Origin: Rhizobium sp. Leaf262
GTDB taxonomy: Bacteria > Pseudomonadota > Alphaproteobacteria > Rhizobiales > Rhizobiaceae
DNA: 64,000 bases
NCBI RefSeq assembly: GCF_001422245.1
Contig: NZ_LMMM01000018.1
Location: 365,202 to 429,201, forward strand
Reading direction: 5' to 3'
The notes under the pieces were generated by a model. It was not told the DNA's origin. It made no database searches and worked only from the letters and a program-made list of their open reading frames with translations. Both the position numbers and the translations under genes were made by a program. Every line of letters starts with the position of its first letter. Position 1 is the stretch's first letter. Of the stretch, positions 42,894 through 51,031 are shown piece by piece.

Positions 42894-44365
42894 TTCTGTC
42901 CCCGCGCAACCGCGCTTTTCGACGTGTCGGCTTTCGCCAGTTCGTGAATACGACCGCGCAACATGTACCAACCCGCAATCAGGGCCGGCACGATGATGAT
43001 GAGCGAACCGACCGTCCACGTACCGGCAGGATAATCAAATGCCATCAAGACCAGCACAGCGAAGAGGAAGACAAGCGTCAATATGCCGGTATATGGCGCG
43101 CCAAATAGTCTGAAATCAGGACGGTTCATTTCCCCCCGCCGCGACAGGTGCCACAGCTTGAGTTGACATAACACGATGGCGCTCCACGCGCAAATAATGC
43201 CAAGTGCGGCTACATTCAGCGCAATTTCGAACGCAGCGGCGGGAACGATGGCATTGAGAATAACGCCGATGACGGTGACGACAGCCGTCACTGCAATCCC
43301 GCCATAGGGCACGCCTGCCTTGTTCATTTTAGCAAGTGCCGCCGGTGCAGAGCCGGAAACGGCCATAGAGTGAAGAATACGCCCGGTGGAATAAAGCCCG
43401 GCATTCAGCGACGACAAGACAGCCGTCAGCACCACGAGGTTCATGATGATATCTGCACCTTCGATGCCGATGGAGCCGAAGAAGGTCACGAACGGGCTCT
43501 CGCCAGCCTTGTAAGCCGTATAGGGCAAAAGCAGCGACAGAAGCAGCACGGAGCCGACATAGAAGACCAGCAGGCGGAAAACGACGGTGCGGATCGCGCC
43601 GGGAATGACCTTGCGGGGATCTTCCGTTTCGCCCGCCGTCGTACCGATCAGCTCGATCGAGGCATAGGCGAACAGCACCCCCTGGACGATGATGAAGGCA
43701 GGCAGAATGCCGTTGGGGAAAAAGCCGCCATTGTCCGTAATCAGGCTGAAGCCAGTGACGTGGCCCTCGATGGGCGTACCGAAAATGACGAAATACACTC
43801 CGACCACAAGGAAGGTGGCGAGAGCAATCACCTTGATGAGGCTGAACCAGAATTCCAGTTCACCGAAGACCTTGACCGACAGCATGTTCATGGCCAGCAC
43901 GATGATGAGCGCGCCAAGAGCAAAGACCCACTGGTCGATACCCTGCATCCACGGGACATATTGCTTGAAGAAATTCATGTAGATAGCGACGGCAGTCACA
44001 TCGGCAACCGACGTCATGGCCCAGTTCAGCCAGTACATCCAGCCGACGGCAAACGCCATTTTCTCGCCGTAGAACTCGCGGGCATAGGACACGAAGGAAC
44101 CGGATGTCGGGCGGTGCATGATGAGCTCGCCCAGCGCGCGCAGCACGAGAAAGGCAAAGAAACCGCAAAGGGCATAAACGAAAATCAGAGCAGGTCCAGC
44201 AACGGCAAGGCGACCACCCGCACCCAGGAAGAGCCCGGTACCAATAGCACCACCAATCGCGATCATCTGAACCTGTCGCGGCTTGAGCGCTTTGTGATAT
44301 CCCGCCTCTTCCGCAAGCTCGACCTGGCGTTCATGATGGGTCTGATTTGAGTTGTTCACTGACAT
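42890..44365 (-). CDS. ansP: Amino-acid permease (APC family), likely asparagine permease
   Basis: 491 aa with twelve membrane helices. AAT-family landmarks: MIAIGGAIGTGLFLGAGGRL, GPALIFVYALCGFFAFLVLR, ALGELIMHRPTSGSFVSYAR and ASIELIGTTAGETEDPRKVI. Start ATG 44365 with GGGAGGGG. It overlaps the asparaginase start by 4 nt, which suggests asparagine as substrate (as AnsP). It is 395 nt downstream of a GntR regulator on the same strand. Confidence 0.88.
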   Translation of the reverse strand: MSVNNSNQTHHERQVELAEEAGYHKALKPRQVQMIAIGGAIGTGLFLGAGGRLAVAGPALIFVYALCGFFAFLVLRALGELIMHRPTSGSFVSYAREFYGEKMAFAVGWMYWLNWAMTSVADVTAVAIYMNFFKQYVPWMQGIDQWVFALGALIIVLAMNMLSVKVFGELEFWFSLIKVIALATFLVVGVYFVIFGTPIEGHVTGFSLITDNGGFFPNGILPAFIIVQGVLFAYASIELIGTTAGETEDPRKVIPGAIRTVVFRLLVFYVGSVLLLSLLLPYTAYKAGESPFVTFFGSIGIEGADIIMNLVVLTAVLSSLNAGLYSTGRILHSMAVSGSAPAALAKMNKAGVPYGGIAVTAVVTVIGVILNAIVPAAAFEIALNVAALGIICAWSAIVLCQLKLWHLSRRGEMNRPDFRLFGAPYTGILTLVFLFAVLVLMAFDYPAGTWTVGSLIIIVPALIAGWYMLRGRIHELAKADTSKSAVARGQK

Positions 44366-44760
44366 GGCCCCTCCCTAAGAGCTTATGCCGCCAACAGATT
44401 CATTCCATCAGGACTGATCTGGGCTGCCGATAACCGGCGGATTAGGTACGACAACGGCAAATAAAAATGCAAAATTTCTGTAATGCTGCAAGACAGATTA
44501 AAGCCAGATACTGGCCTTCCTTTCTTCCGTCAACCCTCATCGGCCAAGCTCCATCGTCGCAAAACAGGGCTGATGGTCGGAAAAATCAGTTTAGCAGAGT
44601 GATGGGTTCGAACGTGTCAAACGGGGTCGAGGTCACACAGCATTCTGGACAAGAAGAAATCAAAGTCCGAGATGAACTCCCAAGCTCATCATTGACGGCC
44701 CCATAACAATGTCGATCTGCATCGCGTCGGGCGTTGAAATGCAAATTGAGAGAGACGTTG
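44366..44760 (-). promoter_or_regulatory. Intergenic region before the permease, with a possible FadR-type operator
   Basis: 395 nt without a convincing gene and noticeably A+T-richer than its surroundings. AGGTACGACAA (44444-44454) matches the GT-N3-AC core of FadR-subfamily operators with one outer mismatch and lies about 80 nt before the permease start. No other clear element was recognised. Confidence 0.35.
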
Positions 44761-45474
44761 CTAAACCCGTGCCTGCTCTTCGCCGATGATGGATGTTACG
44801 ACCTGCTTGACCTGACCCAAATGGGCCTCCATGGCACTCCGGGCAGTCTCCCCTGACCCGACCGCAATGGCCTCCGCGATCAGCCGGTGCTCGACATTCG
44901 AGGCGATCCGTCTGTGGGCCATGATATTCAACAATTCGGATTGCTGGCTGAGAGAATCGCGAGCATCTGCGACGACTTTTGCAAAAAGCGAATTGCCCGA
45001 TGCTTCCGCAATGGCACTGTGAAACTCGGAATCCAGCTTGACCCATTTATGCGGGTCTTCCTGCGCATCCATGGCGTCGCAAAGCTTGAGGATGCGAGTC
45101 ATCTGTTCAGGGCTGCGCCGAAGGGCGGCCCAACCGGCGGCGGGCACTTCGATGAATGGTCTCGCCTCGATCAGATCGCGCGCCGAATAGCCGCTATAAT
45201 TCAACTCGCGGCTGGGCTGATCAGTCAGAACGAATGTGCCGCTGCCGGTGCGAGTTTGCGTCATTCCGAGCGTTTGCAGCGAGCGTAGCGCTTCGCGAAC
45301 GATGGGACGACTGACCCCATATTTTTCCGCCAGATGCGTTTCTGCTGGCAGCCGTGTTCCCACGGCCAATCGTCCGGAGACAATTGCCTGTCGCAAATCC
45401 TCGAAGACCGATTCAGCCGCACTTTTCCGGCTAATCGGGTTTGTTTTGGATAACCATTCCGCCCCAGCACTCAT
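44761..45474 (-). CDS. GntR-family (FadR/FCD) transcriptional regulator
   Basis: 237 aa. Winged helix-turn-helix (about 18-88): VFEDLRQAIVSGRLAVGTRL, KYGVSRPIVREALRSLQTLG. The C-terminal FCD helical ligand domain (about 95-230) includes metal-ligand-type residues in KLDSEFHSAIAEASGN and EHRLIAEAIAVG. Probable local regulator of the permease-asparaginase genes, sensing an amino acid (inferred from position). ATG 45474. Confidence 0.87.
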   Translation of the reverse strand: MSAGAEWLSKTNPISRKSAAESVFEDLRQAIVSGRLAVGTRLPAETHLAEKYGVSRPIVREALRSLQTLGMTQTRTGSGTFVLTDQPSRELNYSGYSARDLIEARPFIEVPAAGWAALRRSPEQMTRILKLCDAMDAQEDPHKWVKLDSEFHSAIAEASGNSLFAKVVADARDSLSQQSELLNIMAHRRIASNVEHRLIAEAIAVGSGETARSAMEAHLGQVKQVVTSIIGEEQARV

Positions 45475-45624
45475 GAGACGACATTTTCTAAAGCAGGCTA
45501 TGTTGTCAAGGGACTGCGCGGCGAGAGGCAGTGTTAAATATAAAAGAAATATGTCTGAATGCCTATTTTATAGGCCAGCCGAAAAAGATTGCATTTCATT
45601 GTGCGCTGCGGCATCTATTCGACC

Positions 45625-46212
45625 ATGACGCACCGCGACCTGACCATACTGGTGATCGACGAAAACGCTATCCGCGCCTCCATTATCGAGGAAGGCCTGC
45701 GGGAGGCGGGGCATGACCGCGTCACGGTCATACATGAAGTCCATGGCGTCGCACGCATTATCGACACGCTCTGTCCCGACGTCATCGTCATCGATATCGA
45801 AAATCCCAATCGCGATATGATGGAGCACTTGTTCCAATTGACCCGAACGGTGGGCCGACCCATTGCGATGTTCGTGGATCGCTCCGATACGGCCTCCATC
45901 GAGGCCGCCGTCGAAGCGGGCGTTTCGGCCTATATTGTCGACGGGCTCAAGAAAGAGCGCGTCAAGCCCATTCTCGATATGGCGGTCAGCCGCTTCAACG
46001 CCTTCAGCCGCCTGCAACGGGAATTGGCGGACGCGAAGTCGGCGCTGGAGGACCGCAAGATCGTCGAGCGCGCCAAGGGCATTCTGATGAAGATGCGCGG
46101 TCTCTCGGAAGAAGAGGCTTTTGCCCTTCTGCGCCAGACAGCCATGAACGAGAAGAAAAAACTGTCCGAGATTGCGCAAAGCGTCGTGACGGCTGCGAGC
46201 CTGTTGATGTGA
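45625..46212 (+). CDS. nasT: NasT, ANTAR-domain transcription antiterminator for nitrate assimilation
   Basis: 195 aa from ATG 45625 (MTHRDLTILVIDENA); a TTG 36 nt earlier is in frame. Pseudo-receiver domain (about 1-125) with DVIVIDIENPNRD. The C-terminal ANTAR RNA-binding domain (about 130-190) is seen as LEDRKIVERAKGILMKMRGL, then SEEEAFALLRQTAMNEKKKL. It binds paired hairpins in nitrate-operon leaders and blocks termination. Its expected target is the leader at 47717-47841. It is 31 nt before nasS, whose product holds NasT inactive without nitrate. Confidence 0.92.
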   Translation: MTHRDLTILVIDENAIRASIIEEGLREAGHDRVTVIHEVHGVARIIDTLCPDVIVIDIENPNRDMMEHLFQLTRTVGRPIAMFVDRSDTASIEAAVEAGVSAYIVDGLKKERVKPILDMAVSRFNAFSRLQRELADAKSALEDRKIVERAKGILMKMRGLSEEEAFALLRQTAMNEKKKLSEIAQSVVTAASLLM

Positions 46213-46243
46213 GCGGCGCAGGCGAGGAAATGGAGCATAGGAA

Positions 46244-47530
46244 ATGACGACCATCGTCAGCAAGGTAACGAAGAGCGGTAGCGGCGAGACCGGGCCTGCC
46301 TTGATCGGCAATGACCGCCAACGCACGCTGCGGGCTGGCTTCATTCCGCTGGTCGATGCGTCCGTTCTGATCGCCGCCGCCGAATTTGGCTTTGCGGAGA
46401 AGGAAGGTCTGAAGCTCGATCTTGTGAAAGACGTGTCCTGGGCCAATGTGCGCGACCGTCTGGCCTTTCGCCAGTTCGATATCGCCCACATGCTATCTCC
46501 CATGCCGGTCGCCTCGATGCTGGATCTCGGCTCCAACCCCTCGCCCACCATCACGCCGTTTTCGCTCGGGCGTGGCGGCAATGCGATTACGCTGTCGACT
46601 CGGCTGTTTGCCCGCATGCGCGAGGTGACGGGATTGTCCGAAACCGCTGGCGCACTGGATAATGCCAAGTCGCTGAAGACACTGCTGGATGAAATGCGCG
46701 TACGCGGCGAAGCCACCCCAACCTTCGGCGTGACCTACCCCTTCTCCTCACACAATTACGAATTCCGCTACTGGCTGGCGGCTGGCGGCATTGACCCTGA
46801 CCAAGACGTAAAACTCGTCGTGGTGCCGCCGCCGCTGACGTCAGATGCGCTGGCCGCAGGCGCTATCGACGGCTTCTGCGTTGGCGCGCCGTGGAACATG
46901 GTTGCGAGCGAACGCGGCATAGGCCGCATCGTCGCCGCCAAGCAGGATATCTGGCCATCGGCACCGGAAAAGGTCATCGGCATGCGCCCCGAATGGGCGG
47001 ATGCACAGCCCGAAGCCGTCTCCCGTCTGCTGGTGGCGCTGGATGCCGCCGCCCGCTGGTGCGACCAAGCCGACAATCACGGCGCACTGGCCGAGACACT
47101 GGCGGATGCGAAATACATCGCCGCACCGGTGGAGATCATCCGTCAGGTACTGGCGGGACGCTTCAGCGTCGATGCGCAGGGCAATCAGCGCGTGATCGAG
47201 CGCTATTTCACTTTCCACGATAATTTCGCGAACTATCCGCGCAAAAGTCAGGCGCTGTGGATTTACAGCCAGATGATCCGCTGGGGGCAGGCTCGCTATA
47301 CGCAACAAGCCACGGAAGCCGCAGCATCCGCCTATCGCAGCGATCTCTATCGCAATGCTTTGGGCGCGGACAACACACCGCCGGAGGCCGATACGCGCAT
47401 CGAAGGTAACACGGATGGCGACCGCTTCATGGATGGCCACGTCTTCGATCCAAGCGCGATTGAAGACTATGTGAGAGGCTTCACAGTCAGTGCTGGCAAC
47501 CTCGGTTCCGCCAACCCTGAAGACGCTTGA
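46244..47530 (+). CDS. nasS: NasS, cytoplasmic nitrate sensor (NrtA-like)
   Basis: 428 aa, related to the periplasmic nitrate-binding NrtA but without a signal peptide, as expected of NasS. Shared landmarks with NrtA: RAGFIPLVDASVLIAAAEFG, FDIAHMLSPMPVASMLDLG, RYWLAAGGIDPDQDVKLVVV and GFCVGAPWN. It binds NasT and releases it when nitrate or nitrite is present. ATG 46244 with AGGAA. It sits directly upstream of the regulated leader. Confidence 0.92.
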   Translation: MTTIVSKVTKSGSGETGPALIGNDRQRTLRAGFIPLVDASVLIAAAEFGFAEKEGLKLDLVKDVSWANVRDRLAFRQFDIAHMLSPMPVASMLDLGSNPSPTITPFSLGRGGNAITLSTRLFARMREVTGLSETAGALDNAKSLKTLLDEMRVRGEATPTFGVTYPFSSHNYEFRYWLAAGGIDPDQDVKLVVVPPPLTSDALAAGAIDGFCVGAPWNMVASERGIGRIVAAKQDIWPSAPEKVIGMRPEWADAQPEAVSRLLVALDAAARWCDQADNHGALAETLADAKYIAAPVEIIRQVLAGRFSVDAQGNQRVIERYFTFHDNFANYPRKSQALWIYSQMIRWGQARYTQQATEAAASAYRSDLYRNALGADNTPPEADTRIEGNTDGDRFMDGHVFDPSAIEDYVRGFTVSAGNLGSANPEDA

Positions 47531-47541
47531 CTGTAACGCAC

Positions 47542-47558
47542 TGCACAAATGCTGCGCA
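47542..47558 (+). promoter_or_regulatory. Possible NtrC enhancer site
   Basis: TGCACA-N5-TGCGCA, a dyad resembling NtrC sites, about 130 nt upstream of the sigma-54 -24 element. Weak by itself but correctly placed. Confidence 0.35.
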
Positions 47559-47688
47559 CCGAAAAAGCCGTACGGACATCATGTGCGCAAAATATGAGCC
47601 GCTAGCTTCGCGATTAAATTTTGAACAAACAATACACCTTCCTGAAATAACGATTTCATATCAGAAGCTTATTCAAGCTCAATCAAAC

Positions 47689-47704
47689 TGGCACAACGTT
47701 TGCT
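47689..47704 (+). promoter_or_regulatory. Sigma-54 promoter of the nitrate operon
   Basis: TGGCAC (47689-47694), AACGT, TTGCT (47700-47704): exact -24/-12 consensus with correct spacing. Transcription should start near 47715, two bases before the first leader hairpin. This implies NtrC/RpoN control by nitrogen status. Confidence 0.88.
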
Positions 47705-47716
47705 TTGTATAAAACA

Positions 47717-47785
47717 CTCGGTCAACGGCGATCGAGGATAAAAGCACTTCACTGCTGCTTACCAACGACACTGACGTCGCAAGGT
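47717..47785 (+). promoter_or_regulatory. ANTAR-binding RNA leader (two hexaloop hairpins)
   Basis: Hairpin 1: CTCGGTC (47717-47723), loop AACGGC, GATCGAG (47730-47736), seven pairs with one G-U. Hairpin 2: CGAC (47766-47769), loop ACTGAC, GTCG (47776-47779), extended by ACC/GGT outer pairs. Both loops have six bases with A at 1 and G at 4, the signature recognised by ANTAR proteins. This is the expected NasT target. Confidence 0.85.
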
Positions 47786-47794
47786 TTTTGCTGA

Positions 47795-47841
47795 CCGGGA
47801 CCTCCCTCCCGGCAAACGCAATCTCCGAGCGGCGTTTTTTT
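47795..47841 (+). terminator. Attenuator terminator in the nitrate operon leader
   Basis: CCGGGA (47795-47800), loop CCTCCC, TCCCGG (47807-47812), followed by AAACGC (47814-47819) pairing with GCGTTT (47832-47837). The second stem runs into TTTTTTT. It lies between the promoter and nrtA, so default transcription should stop here unless NasT prevents it. Confidence 0.75.
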
Positions 47842-47883
47842 ATTTTTACCTTTCGCAAACAGCGCCAGAACGGCGGATCAAAA

Positions 47884-49197
47884 ATGGGGAACATGCGAAT
47901 GAAACCGACATTCACCGGCACCATAAGCCGCCGCGGCATGCTGAAGACCACTGCCACCGCAGCCCTGATCACGGCCATGAAATCCGCTTTCCCATCCGGC
48001 GCATTTGCCGCGACCGCTGCTCCAGAAGTCACCGGCGCCAAGCTCGGTTACATCGCGCTGACGGATGCCGCCCCGCTCATCGTCGCTTCTGAAAAAGGTC
48101 TCTTCGCCAAATACGGCATGCCGGATGTGGAAGTTGCCAAGCAGGCATCCTGGGGTGCAACGCGCGACAATCTCGTTCTCGGCGGCGCGTCCAATGGTAT
48201 TGATGGCGCACATATCCTCACCCCCATGCCCTACCTCATCCACACCGGCAAGGTGACGCAGAACAATGTGCCCGTGCCGATGGCCATTCTTGCCCGCCTC
48301 AACCTCGACAGCCAGGGCATCTCTGTTGCCAAGGAATATGCCGATACCGGCGTGCAGCTGGATGCGTCCAAGCTGAGGGCGGCGTTCGAGAAAAAGAAGG
48401 CCGAGGGCAAGGAAATCAAGGCGGCCATGACGTTTCCGGGTGGCACGCATGATCTGTGGATTCGTTACTGGCTGGCGGCTGGCGGCATCAACCCGGACAA
48501 GGATGTCTCCACCATCGTCGTACCTCCTCCGCAGATGGTTGCCAATATGAAGGTTGGCAACATGGATGTGTTCTGTGTGGGCGAGCCTTGGAACGAGCAG
48601 CTGGTCAACCAGGGCATCGGCTTTACCGCCTGTACCACCGGCGAGCTTTGGAAGGGCCACCCTGAAAAGGCGCTCGGCATGCGCGCCGACTGGGTGGAGA
48701 AGAACCCGAACGCCGCAAAGGCCATCCTCATGGCCGTGATGGAAGCCCAGCAATGGTGCGACAGCATGGACAACAAGGACGAAATGTCCGCCATTCTGGG
48801 CAAGCGCCAATGGTTCAACGTTCCGCCAAAGGACGTGCTGGGTCGCCTGAAGGGTGACATCAATTACGGCAATGGCCGTGTGGCCCATGGCACGGATTTG
48901 CAGATGAAGTTCTGGAAGGACGGCGCGTCCTATCCATTCCAGAGCCACGACAGCTGGTTCCTTGCCGAGAATGTCCGCTGGGGCAAGTTCGCGCCCGACA
49001 CCGACATCAAGGCACTGGTATCCCAGGTCAACCGTGAAGACCTGTGGCGCGAAGCGGCCAAGGATCTGGGTGTTGCTGCTGCCGATATCCCGACATCGAA
49101 ATCCCGCGGCAAGGAGACCTTCTTCGATGGCAAGGTTTTCGACCCGGAAAACCCATCCGCCTATCTCGAAAGCCTTTCGATCAAAGCCGCATCTTAA
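47884..49197 (+). CDS. nrtA: NrtA, periplasmic nitrate-binding protein (Tat-exported)
   Basis: 437 aa from ATG 47884; ATGs at 47893 and 47899 are alternatives. Twin-arginine signal (ISRRGMLKTTATAALITAMK), cleavage near FAATAA, so it is exported folded. Nitrate-binding family features: LGYIALTDAAPLIVASEKGL, GGASNGIDGAHILTPMPYL and GEPWNEQLVNQGIGFTACTT. It delivers nitrate to NrtB/NrtC. The leader ahead carries sigma-54, ANTAR and attenuator signals. Confidence 0.93.
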   Translation: MGNMRMKPTFTGTISRRGMLKTTATAALITAMKSAFPSGAFAATAAPEVTGAKLGYIALTDAAPLIVASEKGLFAKYGMPDVEVAKQASWGATRDNLVLGGASNGIDGAHILTPMPYLIHTGKVTQNNVPVPMAILARLNLDSQGISVAKEYADTGVQLDASKLRAAFEKKKAEGKEIKAAMTFPGGTHDLWIRYWLAAGGINPDKDVSTIVVPPPQMVANMKVGNMDVFCVGEPWNEQLVNQGIGFTACTTGELWKGHPEKALGMRADWVEKNPNAAKAILMAVMEAQQWCDSMDNKDEMSAILGKRQWFNVPPKDVLGRLKGDINYGNGRVAHGTDLQMKFWKDGASYPFQSHDSWFLAENVRWGKFAPDTDIKALVSQVNREDLWREAAKDLGVAAADIPTSKSRGKETFFDGKVFDPENPSAYLESLSIKAAS

Positions 49198-49207
49198 AGA
49201 CGCTCTC

Positions 49208-49232
49208 GCCCCTCCCTCTTGGGGTGAGGGGC
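49208..49232 (+). other. Hairpin between nrtA and nrtB
   Basis: GCCCCTC (49208-49214) pairs with GAGGGGC (49226-49232). It directly follows the nrtA stop and has no T-run. Probably stabilises the nrtA message relative to the downstream genes, like the hairpin after cysP. Confidence 0.5.
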
Positions 49233-49260
49233 ACGGACCTCTTGCAAACAGGATAGACCC

Positions 49261-50157
49261 ATGACCGCAACCGCCCGCAAGACAGACAGCATGGCAACGG
49301 CCACCGCCATTCCGAAAAGCGGCACCGTGATTGCCATCGACCGCCGCAAGGCACCGGCACTGAACGCCAAAAAGATCGCCGCTACTATCGCCCGCAACGT
49401 CGTTCCGCCGCTCGTCGTGCTGGTGATCATGCTGGTCGTCTGGCAGATGCTCTGTTCCGCCCCCGGCGCAACGCTGCCGCCGCCGAGCCAGGTGTTTCAG
49501 GAAAGCTACGACCTGATCGTCTATCCGTTTTTCGTCAACGGCTCGCAGGATATCGGGCTGGGCTGGCGGGTTCTGATTTCGCTGGAGCGCGTGGCCTATG
49601 GTTTCGGCCTTGCTGCCGTTGCCGGTGTCATCCTCGGTGCGGTCGTCGGGCAGTCCATCTGGGCCATGCGCGGTCTCGACCCGATCTTTCAGGTGCTGCG
49701 CACCGTGCCGCCGCTGGCATGGTTGCCGCTGTCGCTGGCTGCCTTTCAGGACAGCAATCCATCGGCCATTTTCGTGATCTTCATCACCTCCATCTGGCCC
49801 GTCATCATCAACACCGCCGTTGGCGTGCGCAACATCCCGCAGGATTACCGCAACGTGGCGCAGGTGCTGCGGCTGAACCAGCTGGAGTTCTTCTACAAGA
49901 TCATGCTGCCATCCGCCGCGCCCTACATCTTCACGGGTCTGCGCATCGGTGTCGGCCTCTCGTGGCTTGCCATCGTCGCCGCTGAAATGCTGACCGGTGG
50001 CGTCGGCATCGGCTTCTTCATCTGGGATGCGTGGAATTCCTCGCGCCTGCCCGACATCATCGTCGCCCTCGCCTACATCGGCGTCGTCGGCTTCGTGCTG
50101 GACAAGCTGGTCGCAGCACTCGGCAATGTCATCACCCGCGGCGCAGCGGCCAACTGA
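49261..50157 (+). CDS. nrtB: NrtB, nitrate ABC transporter permease
   Basis: 298 aa. A 45-residue basic N-terminal tail precedes six membrane helices; the ATPase-contact loop is around VGVRNIPQDYRNVAQVLRLN. Landmarks of the nitrate/taurine permease group: RTVPPLAWLPLSLAAFQDSN and GLSWLAIVAAEMLTGGVGIG. It is 63 nt after nrtA. ATG 49261 lacks a strong ribosome-binding site; an internal ATG at 49291 is possible. Confidence 0.92.
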   Translation: MTATARKTDSMATATAIPKSGTVIAIDRRKAPALNAKKIAATIARNVVPPLVVLVIMLVVWQMLCSAPGATLPPPSQVFQESYDLIVYPFFVNGSQDIGLGWRVLISLERVAYGFGLAAVAGVILGAVVGQSIWAMRGLDPIFQVLRTVPPLAWLPLSLAAFQDSNPSAIFVIFITSIWPVIINTAVGVRNIPQDYRNVAQVLRLNQLEFFYKIMLPSAAPYIFTGLRIGVGLSWLAIVAAEMLTGGVGIGFFIWDAWNSSRLPDIIVALAYIGVVGFVLDKLVAALGNVITRGAAAN

Positions 50158-50225
50158 GAAGGCAAGCAATTCCAGGAAAAGTGGAAACCGGTTTTCCGTT
50201 CGGGTTTGCGTCAAAGGAGAAATAC

Positions 50226-51026
50226 ATGATGAACGCCTATCTAAAGCTCGATAACATCGACAAATATTTCGACAAGGGCGGCACCCGCGCAGAGGTGCTG
50301 AAGGGCATCAACCTGACCATCGGCAAGGGCGAATTCGTCTCGGTCATCGGCCATTCCGGCTGCGGCAAGTCCACCATGCTGAACCTCATCGCGGGCCTGA
50401 CCAAGGTTTCCTCCGGCGTCGTTCTCCTGGAAAACCGGGAAGTGAACGAGCCCGGCCCGGAACGTGCCGTGGTGTTCCAGAACCACAGCCTGCTGCCGTG
50501 GCTGAGCGTCTACGAGAACGTCAATCTCGGCGTCGAAAAGGTGTTCCGCTACACCAAGACCAAGGCTGAGCGCCACGACTGGGTCATGCGCAATCTGGAC
50601 CTCGTGCAGATGGCCCATGCCAAGGACAAGAAGCCATCTGAAATTTCCGGCGGCATGAAGCAGCGTGTCGGCATTGCCCGCGCGCTGGCGATGGAGCCGA
50701 AAATCCTGCTGCTGGATGAACCTTTCGGTGCACTCGATGCCCTGACCCGCGCCCATTTGCAGGATGCGGTGATGGAAATCCACGCCCGTCTCGGCAACAC
50801 CATGGTCATGATCACCCACGACGTGGATGAGGCCGTGCTGCTCTCGGACCGCATCGTCATGATGACCAATGGACCAGCAGCCCATATCGGCGAAATTCTC
50901 GATGTTCCCTTGCCAAGGCCGCGCCACCGCATCGAGCTTGCATCCGACCGAACCTATCTGAAATGCCGCGAAGCCGTGTTGAAGTTCCTCTACGAACGTC
51001 ATCGCTTCGTCGAAGCTGCGGAGTAA
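50226..51026 (+). CDS. nrtC: NrtC/NrtD-type nitrate transporter ATPase
   Basis: 266 aa from ATG 50226 behind AAAGGAG. Walker A GHSGCGKSTM, signature ISGGMKQRVGIARALA, Walker B ILLLDEPFGALDALTR, switch MITHDVDEAVLLSDRI. It is the size of NrtD and lacks the extra NrtA-like regulatory domain of cyanobacterial NrtC. It ends 5 nt before nirB. Confidence 0.92.
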   Translation: MMNAYLKLDNIDKYFDKGGTRAEVLKGINLTIGKGEFVSVIGHSGCGKSTMLNLIAGLTKVSSGVVLLENREVNEPGPERAVVFQNHSLLPWLSVYENVNLGVEKVFRYTKTKAERHDWVMRNLDLVQMAHAKDKKPSEISGGMKQRVGIARALAMEPKILLLDEPFGALDALTRAHLQDAVMEIHARLGNTMVMITHDVDEAVLLSDRIVMMTNGPAAHIGEILDVPLPRPRHRIELASDRTYLKCREAVLKFLYERHRFVEAAE

Positions 51027-51031
51027 CCAAC

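Noticed and set aside
45475..45624. Sigma-54 promoter or ANTAR leader in front of nasT
   Set aside because: No -24/-12 elements and no paired hexaloop hairpins were found; the regulated leader is the one before nrtA.
47878..50214. 778-codon open frame on the minus strand opposite nrtA and nrtB
   Set aside because: It covers two well-supported genes in antisense; composition (His/Asp/Gly-rich) is typical of the complement of high-GC coding DNA.
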